The position numbers were made by a program, and so were the translations under genes. Positions 22,891 to 34,056 of a DNA stretch of 64,000 nt are shown here, piece by piece. Within the stretch, counting starts at the first letter, position 1. Every line of letters begins with the position of its first letter. Location of the stretch: the NCBI GenBank assembly GCA_022818135.1, contig JAFMSR010000018.1, forward strand, positions 23,982,498 through 24,046,497, read 5' to 3'. Under the pieces are notes generated by a model, which was not told the origin of the DNA, did no database searches, and saw only the letters and a list, made by a program, of their open reading frames with translations. The DNA is from Saxidomus purpurata (lineage: Eukaryota > Mollusca > Bivalvia > Venerida > Veneridae).

Positions 22891-23692
22891 GACACGTTCT
22901 GTATCTTGCACTATGTGCCCAGAGACATCAGGATAAAACCTGAAGATATAAAGATTATAAGGAAATTGTATGCTAGAAAATGTGTACTGAAATTAAAAAG
23001 AAGTGTGAACAAAGAAACAGTAGATCATTGTTTTAAGTTTCAATATTTTATTAACAAATATATGAAAGTAGATATATCTAAAGTTATATTCAGTTAAATC
23101 TTACATATAAAGATATGTGAAGATCTAACATAAATGTCTTAAAAGTTGTTAGTTTTGTTGAACTTATATCCCGGTAAATATATTTCTATATCGACATTTT
23201 TTTTAATTGTCGAAAATGATTGTTTTGACATCTGAACATGCGGGACGCATGAAAACGGAGGCGTGGGTAATGTGACGAATACTTACTCAGTTAAATGGTT
23301 TATAGTCATGGCATGATTATCCCCCTTTGAAGCTCCTCCGCCATTTGTACGGAAAACGAAAATATCGACGTACTTTAATGGTCCTAGGTATCTTGATATT
23401 TTAAGTATTTTGGTAATTTAGCAGTCATTTCAAAAGAACTGTTTCAGCTTGTATACTTTAGATATATTTTTGTATGTTTTCTTAGATAGGGGTGTTTTGA
23501 ATATGAGAAGTAGAATCTAAGAATCTAAGAAAAGGAAAAACTGATCTTCTGAAATATCATTAGGGCTTATCAAAATAAAACTATAAGATTTATTTTAAGG
23601 TTTAAAGTGTTTCAATTTCTTTGTGATATTGACAATTAGTTTGAAATAATAAGGATAAAAATCCTTTGAGTAATTGTTTTTTCTTAAATATA
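22891..23692. other. No recognisable gene
   Basis: AT-rich sequence between the SINE cluster and the Tc1 element. Nothing supported. Confidence 0.4.
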
Positions 23693-23694
23693 TA

Positions 23695-25193
23695 CTAGCG
23701 GAAAACAGAAACTGTGCATGTGTAAAGTGTTCATGTATCGCTCAATTTTATAAATTAAAGCTTGAAACTTCACACAGGTAAGTTGTGTATCCCTCTCGGT
23801 CATTTAGACTGGTCAGTGCATAGGTTGCACGGGTAGTTTGTCTGTCTGGCTAACGTCTTCGTTTTCACGTTGTTTTTTTCCGGCTAGCAGTCAATTGCAA
23901 ACACGTTTGTCGCCTAAACTTGTGTAAAAGCATAATGTTGATACCTGTAAGACACAAAACCAGCATAATTTTGAAAAACGTCTTTGATACGCCATGCCAA
24001 GGTTGAATGAAACTGACAGATGCCGCGCCGTAGGCATGAATGAAGCTGGTGTACGTCATACTGACGTTGCCAGACAACTTGGTGTGCCCCGAAATACTGT
24101 AGACGCCTTGTGGAGACGGTACCAACAGTTTGGAACCACCAGAGACCGGCCTCGGTCAGGACGTCAACGCGCAACGTCTAATCGCCAGGATACGTACATC
24201 CGGGTCGTTCATCTCCGTGAACGACTGAGAACTGCTACTTTGACGGCTAGAAGTATTCCTTGCCTTAGAAAAATCAGCCCCTGAACGGTACATAATCGAT
24301 TGCTTGAATGAGGCATACGTCACGACGTCCAGCCATAGGTCCTGCTCTCCAGCAACTTCATCGTGTAGCACGTTTGCCTGGTGTAGACGACACACACTTC
24401 ACGCAACAGGACTGGGCACGTGTTCTTTTCACGCATGAGTCAAGGTTTCATCTCGACAGCAGCGACGGTCGTTCTAGAGTGTACCGTCGTGTTGGTGAAC
24501 GTTTCCATGACAGTTGTGTGATTCAGCGACGTCCATTCGGCGGAGGTAGTGTCATGGTGTGGGGTGGCATCTCATCCCGTGGCAGAACAGATCCTGTGGT
24601 TGTGGACGGCACACTTACAGGCATCAGATACCGTGACGAAATCATACGGCCTCACGTCCTTCCATTTATGCAGCAACGTAACGCCACGCTGCAACAGGAT
24701 AACGCTCTCCAGCACGTCGCGCGGGTCGTCACCGACTTCTTGATCCAGAACAATGTGAATGTGCTGCCCTGGCATGCAATGTCACCGGATATGTCGCCTA
24801 TAGAACACGTGTGGGATGAGATGCAGCGTCGCTTACGTCGCCTCCAAAATCAGCCGTTGACGTTACCTGACCTGTCACGTGCGCTTGTGAGAATCTGGAA
24901 TGGATTTTCCCAGGCATTTTTCAGGACACTTGTTGCATCAATGAGGCGTCGTTGCCAAGCATGCATCGATTCCAATGGTGGACATACACGGTATTGATGA
25001 GGTGAACTTTGTTTAGAGAACGTCTCTGAAAACTGATCTCTATCCAAGACGCTGCTGATGCAATAACCATATCAATTGAGCTGGTGTTAAATAAAGGTCA
25101 GATAAAACCCTGTTGAAATGTTTTTTGCGATTTCTTATATATCTCCTAAGTTATAGCATATTATACCCATGCACAGTTTCTTTTTTCCGCTAG
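23695..25193 (+). mobile_element. Tc1/mariner-type DNA transposon, full length, inactive
   Basis: About 26-bp terminal inverted repeats start CTAGCGGAAAA...AACTGTGCATG at 23695 and end with the complement at 25193, with one mismatch. Both ends are flanked by the TA dinucleotide this superfamily duplicates (23693-23694 and 25194-25195). The 1.5-kb length and the single transposase gene between the ends fit the family exactly. Confidence 0.92.
23994..24997 (+). pseudogene. Tc1/mariner transposase, frameshifted
   Basis: The first frame (23994-24284) encodes the paired-like DNA-binding part, including RCRAVGMNEAG and DVARQLGVPRNTV helix-turn-helix features and the GRPR-like RPRSGRQRA hook. A frameshift region at 24284-24318 with two stops breaks the chain. 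The second frame (24308-24997) is the catalytic domain: FTHESRFHLD in place of the usual FSDESRF, so the first catalytic Asp is His; the second Asp is in LQQDNA; the third acid is Glu in SPDMSPIEHVWDEM, a DD34E layout. GGGSVMVWGGIS is also intact. It cannot be active because of the frameshift and the lost Asp. Confidence 0.9.
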
Positions 25194-25195
25194 TA

Positions 25196-25920
25196 TATTA
25201 AATCTATAGGCGAAGTATCTTTGTATTTACTGCATATTAGAAGTACTCGTTTTATATTGTTGCATAAGTTTTCTTCACGGTTACACGCTACAATAGAAGG
25301 GTTCTTACATTTTTTAGTTTTAGCTTTGTGAAATCTTTTCAAATAAATAACTGATACCTACAATAAGTAAATACTGCATACAATTCAAGACACTGACTAT
25401 TAGCATTATGCAACCTTGAGTATGAATTTTCTATTTCTCATGAAGCTAATTGGCAGTGTTAGTTTACATGTTCAGTTGTTCTTTAAATTTATTAATGTTT
25501 AAAAAAACCTTAATATTTGAATATCTGTCAGAAGTAAAGTCTGAACTTGGTATTTCTACCTGTGGCAAATTAAAAATCATGAAATTTCGCATAAAGTGTA
25601 CTATCTGTATCATAAAGACTATATCATACATGCTCGGAATAATAAAAATCTAAAAAAGCAACTGTTTCAAGTTTAAAATAAAAATTGAGAAATTTTGATT
25701 TTTTTTAGCCACACTGAGAAGACTAATTTTAAATAAGATGATATTCATTCCTATTCATGTCTTACCTAGCTTTTATGGCTCAAAGAACTGTGTTGCATAA
25801 TTTGGTTTCATGTTAAATGCAGGTGCCAGATAAGTACAGGTTTTAGGTCTGTATGTATTACAGGAACAAGCAAATTTATTGCAAGGGAGCGTTAGTAAAC
25901 CGCAGCAGTAAGTTTATTAT
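25196..25920. other. No recognisable gene
   Basis: AT-rich. A 67-codon open frame at 25450-25653 carries no recognisable feature. Confidence 0.4.
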
Positions 25921-26845
25921 CTCCCCACAAACAAAGTTTGGGGGTATATAGGAGTCAGCTAGTCAGTCAGTCGGTCGGTCAGTCAGTCGGTCAGTCAGTT
26001 TGTATGTTGATCAGTCAGTTAGACGGTTGATTTTATATCAGATCAGCTACGTAATGTCCTCAACCCCTTGAAGTTTGAAATCTTAAAATTTGGGTCAAAT
26101 GTTCATCTTATCAAGATGACGTAAAGAACTTATATTCCAAGCCTGTTGGCTTAAGGTCACACTTTTAATAGTGGTCATTGGTTTTTCGTGTCCCCTCAAA
26201 TTGAAACATTTCCATGAACATTTGGTCAAATGTTCATCTTATCAAGGCAACGTGTAGAACCCTTATCCCAAGCCCGCTAGGAAAAGTTAAGGTTTTCAAG
26301 GATTTTTAGTCAAATGTTTAACTCATCAAGATGACATGCAGAACACATATTTCAACCCCATCAGCTCAAGGTCATACTTAAGGTGATTCATTTTCAGTGT
26401 CTGTCTCAAATCTTTTAACCCTTTAAAAGATTTTAATGAAACTTGATTTGAACGTTCATCTTACCAAGACCATGCACCTCAAGGTCAAGGTCACACTTAA
26501 GGGTCAAAGATTATGAAACTATATTTCTCAAATCTCTTGAATGATTTTCTTGAAGGTTAGGTCGAAATGTTGCCTCGATCAAGGTCAAGGTCACATTTTA
26601 GGGGTCAAAGCTTATTAGACTTAACCTCCTTGACTTTTGTAAGATTAGCATAAAATTTAGGTAAAATCTTCAGAGTATTAATGTGACACGTAACACATTA
26701 TGTTCGAACTGTGCCAGCTTAAGATCAAGGTCACAATTAAGGGTCAAAGGTCATGAGACTATATTTAGTGATAGCTTGTTTTAAGAATTTAACTGTTCCA
26801 ATATATTTTGGTCATTTTAACAGTTCACCGAACCCTTGTTTGTGG
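25921..26845 (+). repeat. GGTCAAGGTCACA array element with ACAAACAAAG/CTTGTTTGT ends
   Basis: Begins CTCCCCACAAACAAAGTTTGGG, then a GTCAGTCAGTCGGTCGG microsatellite (25950-26020), then diverged units with TCAAGGTCACACTTAAGGG and TTCATCTTATCAAG. It ends at CCCTTGTTTGTGGG, which is complementary to the start. It is non-coding and probably non-autonomous. Confidence 0.75.
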
Positions 26846-27001
26846 GAAGAAACAGTACTAGACTCCTATTCTCCGTAAGTAACTTTCTTTCATAAAGAGA
26901 CATGGCTTGAAGCAGAGCTCAAACCCATAACCATCAATCTATACATGAGAGGTTACAGTGATTTCAAGTCATCAACTCTTACAACTTGACAACGGAGGCA
27001 G
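26846..27001 (-). repeat. SINE with tRNA-Ser-like head
   Basis: Closely related to 55194-55352. The minus strand carries GTTGATGACTTGAAATCACTG, resembling a tRNA-Ser(TGA) anticodon arm, then a B-box-like GGGTTTGAGCTCTGC and the body GCCATGTCTCTTTATG ending near TAGTACTG. Confidence 0.75.
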
Positions 27002-27240
27002 ACTTCAGTAATAGCCCCACATGTTTTTTGTTCCTGTTATATGAACAGTATTTGTATTGAAATGAATAGAGAATTAGGATTTGGCTTGATTCTCATTGAT
27101 GAAAAATCTAGAGACAATGTGCTATACTTTTACAAAATGACAAGCTACTGTGCTAGAGAACTAGAGAATGGTTTTATGTGCTTTAACTACCTCTACTGTT
27201 GTTTAAGGTCATCGCTCTACCAGTACTTTAAAGCTTTGAT

Positions 27241-27563
27241 TTGGGACGGTTGTCGAAAGACAGCCGTTCAAGAGTGAACAAACTAACAGAGCAACAATTT
27301 TATAAACGAATTTTGAAGCAGATAACACGTTTGTGGCATATAAAACTTTATCTCAGTAACGCATTGCATTTCTGCAAACATACGATTTTATTGGGGATTT
27401 CATAGGCAAATATGCTGTAGATATTAATCCGCTTCGAACTATTTCTTTTCAGCGGAGTTGTCTGTGTTTTTAGGAACGTAATAAGCGCCAAAATCCGTTT
27501 ATAAAATTGTTGTTCTGTGAGTTTGCTCACTCTGGAACGGCTGTCTTTCGACAACCGTCCCAA
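27241..27563. mobile_element. 323-bp MITE with long terminal inverted repeats
   Basis: The left end TTGGGACGGTTGTCGAAAG and right end CTTTCGACAACCGTCCCAA are exact complements. Pairing continues inward through TTTATAAACG/CGTTTATAAA to roughly 70 bp with a few mismatches. There is no coding capacity. A diverged copy without the left end lies at 53380-53642. A target duplication is not evident. Confidence 0.88.
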
Positions 27564-27844
27564 AAAATGAGAATCGGTCAACAAAAACAAAAACCACATG
27601 ACAGTATGATTCATGTACGCTGTCGCTGGAGGGCGTTGTTAAAATACGTCATGTGACCATGCAATGCAGATGGACACGATGTACGCATATACCAAATTTC
27701 AAACAAATGTGACAACTTTAATTTTACATACGAAAGGTACTGACTCACCTTAACTTGCTATAACTTTCTAACTAAAAAAGTAATTTTATAATAACAACCG
27801 GGATAATAAAATATAACATGTTACGTATTGTGGTCAATCAAAAA

Positions 27845-29278
27845 CAATCAAGAACAGATAACTGTGGTCTGATGCCACATCATAACATAAAACAACTTGC
27901 ACCTTCTGAAAGCCAAAAAGCATGGTAAAAACATCGATTCTGGGAAATACGTTGGGGCAGTGTTCCTTGATTTAAGGAAAGCTTTCGATTTAGTCGACCA
28001 TACAATTCTCTTACATAAACTTGAACTGTATCATTTTTCTAAAAAATCAATTAAGCTATTCGAATCGTATTTGTCCAATAGAAATCAAGTCATTAAGGGA
28101 AATAACGTAACATCTAAGAAACTAGAAGTAACTTCCGGGGTTCCTCAGGGCTCGATCCTAGGACCTCTTCTCTTTCTCCTATACATTAATGACATCGCCT
28201 ATGAAATGGACTCAGGTAATATCGACTTATACGCAGATGACTCTACCCTTTATGAATCCAACTCTGATATACATGTCTTACAGAATAAACTGCAAACAAA
28301 CTTGAACGCAATTACTGATTGGTGTAAAGTAAACAATATGTCGCTTCATCCTTCAAAAACTAAATGTATGATAATAACTACGACCCACAAACTAAGAAGT
28401 AAAAATGTTTTGCATCTGAAATTAAATATAGCCGACTCTGAAATTGAAAATGTTACTGCACAAAAGATTCTTGGTGTTTATATAGACAACGCATTATCAT
28501 GGAAGTTACAATTACAAACAGTTTGTTCCAAAATTAATAATAAAATAGCGCTATTCAAAAAAATAAGTTTTTATCTAAACGACGATATGAAAATAATGTA
28601 TTACAATGCATATGTATTATCAACACTTGACTATTGCTGCACTGTGTGGGGAGCAGGAAGAAAGAACATTAACTCGATATATAAACTACAAATTAGAATG
28701 GCGAAATTAATTCGAAAAAAAGACTCGAATAATTCTAATTCGTCATTATTACATGAACTTCAATGGATGTCTTTTGCAGACAGGTGTCATTATCATACGG
28801 CAGTCTTGGTATATAAAGCCCAGTATACATGTAACATGGCGCCTGTTTATATAAAAGATTTGCTCACCTTTTCCAGTAATAATGTATATTGCCTTAGATC
28901 AATTACTAACAATGACTTGGTAACACCTAAACAACGATCAAATTACATGAAAACCTCATTTTCCTATATGTCTGCACAATACTGGAACAATACTCCTACA
29001 AATATTCGCTCAGTTACATCTTTGAGCTTATTCAAACAGTCACTGAAAAACTATCTTTTAAGCAGATGTAATTAAAAAAAAATTATTATCCGATAGATGT
29101 TTGTTAGGTATAAATGCGATTATTTATTTTCAATTCTTGAGTGATTGTCGTTTCAATGTGTAAATGGAGTATGAAATCATTTTTTTCCTTTTCCATGTTA
29201 CAGAAGGCCATGTTTGAACTAAGATGTTGTAAATATTTTGTTTGCATATCTGTACATGTTACCTTCTTAAAATAAAGA

Positions 29279-29309
<31 letters not shown>

Positions 29310-29310
29310 T
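27845..29310 (+). mobile_element. 5'-truncated LINE (family A) with intact RT frame
   Basis: Starts inside the RT domain, in a frameshifted SGLMPHHN-like stretch, and runs to AATAAAG and an (ATT)n tail at 29280-29310. ORF1 and the endonuclease are missing, as expected of target-primed insertions that abort early. Confidence 0.88.
27897..29075 (+). CDS. LINE reverse-transcriptase fragment, open for 392 codons
   Basis: The open frame runs from just before RT motif A (AVFLDLRKAFDLVDH) through SGVPQGSILGPLLF, catalytic LYADDSTLY, LHPSKTKCMI, ILGVYIDNALSWK and the thumb. It continues to the C-terminal domain with STLDYCCTVWGAG, LLTFSSNNVYCLRS and SLSLFKQSLKNYLLS. All catalytic aspartates are present. 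It is not expected to be an independent gene: the annotated ATG is internal to the ancestral ORF2 and no promoter is visible. It is the youngest-looking coding copy of family A in this window. Confidence 0.85.
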   Translation: MHLLKAKKHGKNIDSGKYVGAVFLDLRKAFDLVDHTILLHKLELYHFSKKSIKLFESYLSNRNQVIKGNNVTSKKLEVTSGVPQGSILGPLLFLLYINDIAYEMDSGNIDLYADDSTLYESNSDIHVLQNKLQTNLNAITDWCKVNNMSLHPSKTKCMIITTTHKLRSKNVLHLKLNIADSEIENVTAQKILGVYIDNALSWKLQLQTVCSKINNKIALFKKISFYLNDDMKIMYYNAYVLSTLDYCCTVWGAGRKNINSIYKLQIRMAKLIRKKDSNNSNSSLLHELQWMSFADRCHYHTAVLVYKAQYTCNMAPVYIKDLLTFSSNNVYCLRSITNNDLVTPKQRSNYMKTSFSYMSAQYWNNTPTNIRSVTSLSLFKQSLKNYLLSRCN

Positions 29311-29710
29311 TATATGAAACACGACAAAGGCATGAACGGCACAAACTATACACTGTTGTTTACAGGAAATTGTATACATGTATGTTTATATGACTTGCTC
29401 AAGTCGGCTAACTCGAGTTTGAATCTTAAATTAATATAATTCACAGTACAGTCACAAGGTACTAACATACCGATAATCACAGGCATCACCTATTTTTGTT
29501 AAGTAATGATACATTTAACCTAAAAAGTTCATACAAATGTCCTAACATTCTCAAAATTAGTTACACGTGCAAACTATGGTTATTAAGCACTGAAACAAAG
29601 TATACAGTATGAAATACAGGTTACGCAGCACGTAAACTAGTCACATGTACACAGCTTGCAGGTCAGTTACACAGCACGTGAATCGTTATAATCTGATAGC
29701 ACGTGAATCT
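29311..29710. other. Probable 3' UTR/downstream flank of the FATP gene
   Basis: Directly downstream (minus sense) of the FATP stop codon. It contains several CAGCACGTGAATC-like E-box-containing repeats around 29620-29710. A minus-strand AATAAA is available only in the LINE tail near 29282-29287, so the real 3' end is unresolved. Confidence 0.35.
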
Positions 29711-30033
29711 TTAAAATCTGATTGTTTGGTTCATGATATCTTTATACACATCTTTTGTCACATTTCTGTACATTCTAGATGATCGTTCATAGTAGAACAA
29801 AGGATCTCCCACCAACCAATAATCAAAACCTTCTTCCTTTAATTTTACTTTCGATTGTTTAATTGTTGACGTCATATCCAATTCCTCAAATTTTATGCGC
29901 AAAAACACCGGAATGGCATATACCGGCAGTACTTGATGGCAATGATTAGATATCTCACCCAGTTCCCGATCAGTGATTCCCTTCACATTTGGTTGGATAA
30001 GTAAAGTTACCATACCGGCTCTTCCATCACAAC
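29711..30033 (-). CDS. SLC27A-like: Last coding exon of an SLC27A/FATP-family acyl-CoA synthetase
   Basis: Read on the minus strand this exon begins after an AAAG acceptor and continues the codon split with exon 31135-31232 (G + GT = Gly). It encodes GCDGRAGMVTLL, then the family's C-terminal block LPVYAIPVFLRI, TSTIKQSKVKLKEEGFD, DPLFYYE and a final QTIRF followed by a stop. FATP proteins couple fatty-acid uptake to acyl-CoA formation at the plasma membrane, ER or peroxisome, using ATP and CoA. The R-A-G-M motif and the lysine of KQ(S/R)KVKL are conserved landmarks near the C terminus of this adenylate-forming family. There is no frameshift, so the exon looks functional. Which FATP paralogue this is cannot be told from the C terminus. 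The 3' UTR should run toward lower coordinates; no clear polyadenylation signal was found before the LINE tail near 29.3 kb. Confidence 0.9.
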
Positions 30034-31134
30034 CTTTGATATAAAAAAAATCAAGCTGAATAACACTTGAGCAGGCAAGATCATAATACGATTTTCGTGA
30101 ATTGAAGGAAGGCGATTCAATGGCTTTAAGCTACTACATGTAACATTTGCTTCTCCAAATACATGTACACGCAGTCCTGTGGTTTTATCTAACAAAATGC
30201 AATTAGACTCTGTTTTGGGTAATATAAAACTATTTTTCTTTTTACATAAAAATTGGATCTAATAAAACATAATATGAAATGAATTCCGAAAAAAAGGTCA
30301 CCATATAAATTGAATGAAAATGTTGGACTTAATATAATACAGTACAATCAAGGGATATACATGTTCTGGTTAATGCAGTATTTCCAGCGACAACAACAAC
30401 ACCCAGTCTTTTGAATGAATCAACATGGTACGAGTTTCAATGCTCTCATTAAAAAGTTGCACCCACATAAAGGGCAGGAACTATTAACCCTCAACCTCAG
30501 AAATACCTTAAATGAACTTGCCCATCCCTCAATTAAAACAGTACAAATATATGTTCAATGGGGTTAGTTTAAACAATATTTATTCTCGAAAATACATTGT
30601 ATACATACATACATAGTACAAAGGTGTAACAATATAACTGGAACCTGAAAACAAGCTTTCAAAGAAAACTTATATTAATTCACTTTCCGGGTTGATTTGA
30701 CGGTAGTAATGTATACTATTCGGCATTGTGTAAGAGAAAAGATAATTAAATTTCGCATAATAAAGTAATTAAATAAACTAAGTAAATAAACTTAGTGAAG
30801 AGATAATATGTGGACAAAAAATCCGCAATAATGCTACATTTGAATTGGTGCTGTTTTTAACCCGTGCTCGCCTGTGAACTCGTCGGCCGGTCGCCTAGAC
30901 CCCGAAGCGTTTGGGGGCAAGTATAAATCTTTGTACTTTTGAAAATACATCGGCATTTTGATTGTTTCAATGGGGCTGATCACTGAAAAGTTACAGTTTT
31001 GATAACATGAAAAGACAGCATGGGTATGTAGGCTTACTATGATCTGCAGTAATTTGGCCACTTGCCCAATGCACAGTAAGATTGAAACGAGTTCTTTCTT
31101 GTTGTTTTGAAGTAATGAAAAAGCTAAAAGTTAC
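30034..31134 (-). other. FATP intron (~1.1 kb)
   Basis: Bounded by GTAACTTTT donor and AAAG acceptor on the minus strand. A stretch at about 30565-30650 (TATTTATTC, CATACATACATA, GGTGTAACAATATAA) resembles 58065-58150 and is probably a dispersed repeat end. No exon is seen inside. Confidence 0.7.
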
Positions 31135-31232
31135 CAGGAAGTGCAACTCCGTAGACCGCTGCATCTATGATAAAGCTTATGTCAGTAAAGAGATTGCTAA
31201 CCTCGGTTGTGGAAACATTTTCTCCCTTCCAT
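31135..31232 (-). CDS. SLC27A-like: Penultimate exon of the SLC27A/FATP-family gene
   Basis: This 98-bp exon has an acceptor (TTTTTTCCAG) and a donor (GTAACTTTT) on the minus strand. It starts with the last base of an Arg codon shared with exon 50647-50751 and then reads WKGENVSTTEV, NLFTDISFIIDAA and VYGVALPG. This matches the second half of the FATP/VLACS signature ([17 protein letters not shown]) and the strand preceding the G-x-x-GRAGM motif. Phases agree on both sides (2 in, 1 out), which is strong evidence for a real spliced gene. The downstream intron is about 1.1 kb. The upstream intron is about 19.4 kb and full of retroelements. Confidence 0.9.
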
Positions 31233-31310
31233 CTGGAAAAAAAGCTTAAAAACATAGAAATGTGGTTGTTGTCTAGGGAACGTACAATATAATTTACGTT
31301 GGGCGCCAAA

Positions 31311-32404
31311 TGTTATTGTCATAGAGAGGAAAAACACAGAGAGACAAAAACAGAATAGAAAATTAAAACAGATTTATTTTTAGATTGTTTATTCAGCTGA
31401 AGAAAAAGCACAGTCAAGAAGAAAATAAAGCTATTAAGTAGAAGAAACACACAGATACCTGTGTTTTCAAAATATGCATGCATTTATAGATATATATACA
31501 CGTAGACACACTGATTTGAAAGAGAGTCAGCTGAAAATGTGATCGAACTTTGCCTGTTTACTCAAATTACTTGACTTTTATTTTAAAGTGTCAGTTAGAT
31601 GTGATCAAGTTTTTGTCTGTTAAGTAATAGTTGAAATTGAAATTTTATTGAAGAAAATTTTGAGCCATTACTTATTGTTGAAACTCCAGTTATCAGAAAT
31701 GGATAAATGTTTAGATGTTATTGATACTGCAGTATCATTAAATACTGTGAAATGAATTATGAAAGTGCGATTTTAACAAATGAACACTTCAGTTTGCGGA
31801 CGCATGTGAACAGTGAAGAGCATTGCATTGAATTGAACAATGAAAAACATTGAATTGAATTGAACAGCGAAAAGTATTGAATTGAATTGACCAGTGAAAA
31901 TTATTTAACTGAATTGAACAGTGGATGTGAAAAGGTTTGAAAAATTGAGTTAATTTTTTATGTTATTGAAACATTTAAAGGAGATAGTTAAATTTTATTC
32001 AGAATACATGTTGAGGTTGGAGTGAAAAGCCTAATGCTTATCAGCAGGACATTTGGGTAAATGAAATGTCTATTTGAGTTTGAAGTTTAAGTGATACAAC
32101 TTAGTAAACACTTATATAGCAAATTCTTTACTGAATAAGTGAAGAATGATAAAGAGGAAGAATTGAAGGAGAAATAATTTAGATGTCAGTGATAAAGGGA
32201 GATAATTTGTGAAAACAATGCAAAAGTGCATTAAGTGAAACTTGAAGTTGAATTAAACTGAAATGGTTCAGTAATGATTGTGTGATATTTCATTTTAATT
32301 CATCTGGATTGAATGTATTGGGAGAGCGTTAAATAAATATACGAATACAACACAATGATGATTTATTTCGGGAATTGTTTTCAGCAGTGAAATACAACAG
32401 ATAG
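31311..32404 (+). mobile_element. Putative 5' LTR and leader of a Gypsy-type element
   Basis: Starts TGTTATTGTCATAGAGAGG. A TAAATAAATATACG signal-like stretch and AATACAACACA near 32333-32355 could mark the LTR end, giving about 1.05 kb. A low-complexity GAATTGAATTGAACAG run lies at 31820-31930. The assignment rests on position upstream of a gag-like frame (34295) and on TG...CA borders. No second LTR survives, so it cannot be verified by self-comparison. Confidence 0.35.
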
Positions 32405-34056
32405 GGTTTGGCACAGGGGCTTACTGTTTAAATTAAAACAGAATGGTATAAATGGTAATTTATTAAAATGGATAGAAAATTACTTATCAAACAGAACACA
32501 AAGGGTTATGGTTGGTTCTAATATTTCTGATAGTGAAAGTATTCACTCTGGAGTACCACAAGGTTCGATTCTAGGACCTTTATTTTTTTTAGTTTACGTT
32601 AATGATATAGCTGATAATTTGTTGAGCATAACTAGACTATTCGCTGATGACACTTCACTAGCTCAAGCAACATCAACTGTGTAAGATTTAGAAGGTATCT
32701 TAAATCACGATCTACATATTATATCCGAATGGTCGAAACGGTGGTTGGTCAAGTTTAACCCTAACAAAACAGAAGTATTATTTTTTAGCACAAGTAGAGA
32801 CCAAAATCATCCGGTATTATATTTTGACGGAATTCAATTACCATTTACTGATAATCATAAACATCTAGGTCTCACTATAAGCAATAACGGTAAATGGCAT
32901 GAACATATAGAAACTATCTTTAAATCAGCTTCAAGAATGCTAAATCTAATTCGAGCGTTAAAATTTAAGATTAATAAAAAGACATTGAATCAGATTTACA
33001 TATCTTATATGAGACCACAACTAGAATATGCTGCTGTAGTATGGGACAATTGTACAGAATTTGAAAAAAATAAATTAGAAAAACTGCAACTAGAGGCAGC
33101 CCGTATCGTTACCGGTTTAACTCGATCAGTTTCTACAAATAAACTTATAGAGGAAATAGGGTGGTTACCTTTAAGTGACAGGAGAAAATTTCAAAAACTT
33201 GTTATTATGTATAAATATAAAAATAATTTATTACCGGATCAGTTTTGTTCAATTTTTCCAACTACAGTTGGTGAACAAAATCGCTATAACTTAAGAAACG
33301 CTGAACATTTTACTGTAATTGCTAGACGAACAGCGATCTTTTCGAACTCTTTCGTACCATCCAGTGTTGATTTATGGAATGCTCTACCAGAAGATATTAG
33401 GAATGCTCCAACTTTATCTTCTTTTAAAAATAGACTTAAAAGAACTTTGTTCAAACAAATTGTAATACCGTCATTTTATTTTAAAGGCACGAGAATCTTA
33501 ACTGTCTATCACACTCGCTTAAGAAATGGTTGCAGTAACTTAAATGCAGACTTGTTTAATAACCACTTAAGAGAAAATGCAACTTGCGACTGTAAAAAAG
33601 GAATTGAAAATGCAGAACATTATTTTTTCCAATGTACACTGTTTTTAAACCAAAGAATAGTACTCTTTAGAGAAACACGACGTTATCATCCATTAAGCGT
33701 AAATTCGTTGCTTAGAGGGAAAGAAGTACTCTCAGAAGAAGACAATTTAAAGATTTTTATATCAGTTCAAAATTTTATACATGACACTCGAAGGTTTTAG
33801 CGCGAACAGTACTTTAATTTTGTAGGTTTTCGGGTCGCACACTGGGCGCGGGCATCGCGAGCATAATTATGTGATACAACGTTTTTTATTTTCATTCAGT
33901 AACATTATAATGATACATTGTAAATGTTTATATATGTAGCCACAATGCTTCTTTGTAATTATCATATATTGGGGAGGGCCGTTTTATAATGTGGTAAGCA
34001 CTTGTGGCCCAAACCATTTGCTATGTATATTATTGGCAATAAATTATGTTTAAACT
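32405..34056 (+). mobile_element. 5'-truncated LINE, family B, with 9-bp target duplication
   Basis: The insertion is bracketed by direct repeats AACAGATAG at 32396-32404 and 34057-34065, a classic target-site duplication. It starts inside RT motif A (VWHRGLL) and ends after a 255-bp 3' UTR with GGCAATAAATTATG. The family differs from family A: it uses FADD in place of YADD and carries a C-terminal Cys/His cluster. Confidence 0.9.
32406..33800 (+). pseudogene. Family B LINE RT, one nonsense codon
   Basis: A single reading frame covers 465 codons with only one stop (TAA at 32682-32684). Motifs in order: VWHRGLLFKLKQNG, SGVPQGSILGPLFF, VNDIAD, catalytic RLFADDTSLA, then from 32745 LVKFNPNKTEVLFFS, HLGLTIS, MRPQLEYAAVVWD, LEAARIVTGL, GWLPLSDRR and a C-terminal CDCKKGIENAEHYFFQC. 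That last stretch is a C-x-C-x10-H-x4-C cluster common at the end of LINE ORF2 proteins. The frame preservation suggests a fairly recent insertion. The clade within the Jockey/CR1 branch is uncertain. Confidence 0.87.

Noticed and set aside
24156..24395. Antisense open frames across the Tc1 transposase
   Set aside because: Shadows of the real transposase frames on the plus strand.
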